Positions 12,516 to 12,529 of a stretch of 12,529 nucleotides of DNA are shown here, one piece after another. The notes under the pieces were generated by a model. That model was not told the DNA's origin and ran no database searches. It saw only the letters and a program-made list of their open reading frames with translations. How positions within the stretch are numbered: position 1 is the first letter of the stretch; every line of letters begins with the position of its first letter. This DNA comes from Sphingobacterium sp. UBA2700. Lineage in GTDB: Bacteria > Bacteroidota > Bacteroidia > Sphingobacteriales > Sphingobacteriaceae. The stretch is from assembly GCA_002354335.1 (NCBI GenBank), contig DELI01000018.1, positions 1 to 12,529 of the forward strand, in the 5' to 3' direction. A program made the translations under genes and the position numbers.

Positions 12516-12529
12516 GTGTCGGGGTGGCA
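12516..12529. repeat. 14-bp direct repeat, possibly the 3' end of a minus-strand tRNA
   Basis: GTGTCGGGGTGGCA here is identical to 12385-12398. On the minus strand it reads TGCCACCCCGACAC, which fits the 3' acceptor end of a tRNA (a tRNA-Pro-like CGGGGTG/CACCCCG acceptor is the best guess) followed at once by the terminator. The window ends too soon to tell a real tRNA from a second copy of the three-way-junction element. Confidence 0.45.

Overview
The window looks like a chromosomal segment of a Bacteroidota bacterium, most likely Sphingobacteriaceae (Sphingobacterium or Pedobacter type). The clearest evidence is an ECF sigma / FecR anti-sigma / SusC (with STN domain) / SusD gene set in family-typical order, a Bacteroidota-type orphan lipoprotein, and intergenic repeats with periodic AGGATT/AATCCT words. 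The genus is inferred from gene content and style, not from a marker gene.

Left region (1-2529): AT-rich, gene-poor and repeat-rich. It holds apparent eroded coding fragments (about 274-660), one orphan lipoprotein gene (659-1228, +) and a type II toxin-antitoxin pair on the minus strand (YafQ/RelE-like toxin 1448-1729, antitoxin 1733-1939). At least four copies of a dispersed palindromic repeat with the core TTGTCTTGAACCAGGAAA surround these genes. One copy has grown into three exact-length 51-bp tandem units. The whole stretch is bounded by a perfect 22-bp inverted repeat (12-33 and 2311-2332), so it may be a cassette or a recombination-prone segment.

Middle region (2530-9444): a four-gene operon on the plus strand. 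It encodes an ECF sigma factor, an inner-membrane FecR-type anti-sigma factor, a TonB-dependent SusC/RagA outer-membrane transporter with an N-terminal STN signalling domain, and a SusD/RagB surface lipoprotein. A strong intrinsic terminator closes it. The gene order suggests trans-envelope signalling: ligand on SusCD, then STN to FecR, then release of sigma and autoinduction. No hydrolase or other enzyme is linked, so the substrate cannot be told.

Right region (9643-12249): a tight plus-strand operon of a PAP2 lipid phosphatase, a GtrA family membrane protein and an ArnT/PMT-like GT39 glycosyltransferase (gaps of 2 nt and an 11-nt overlap). Together they suggest transfer of a polyprenyl-phosphate-linked sugar at the periplasmic face, with lipid-carrier recycling.

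Right end (12250-12529): noncoding. It holds a strongly G-skewed stretch with a G-quadruplex motif and imperfect tandem repeats, then a roughly 100-bp element that can fold into a three-way junction and whose ends resemble tRNA 3' termini. A bidirectional terminator follows, then a 14-bp direct repeat of the element's start, which may also be the 3' end of a minus-strand tRNA cut by the window edge.
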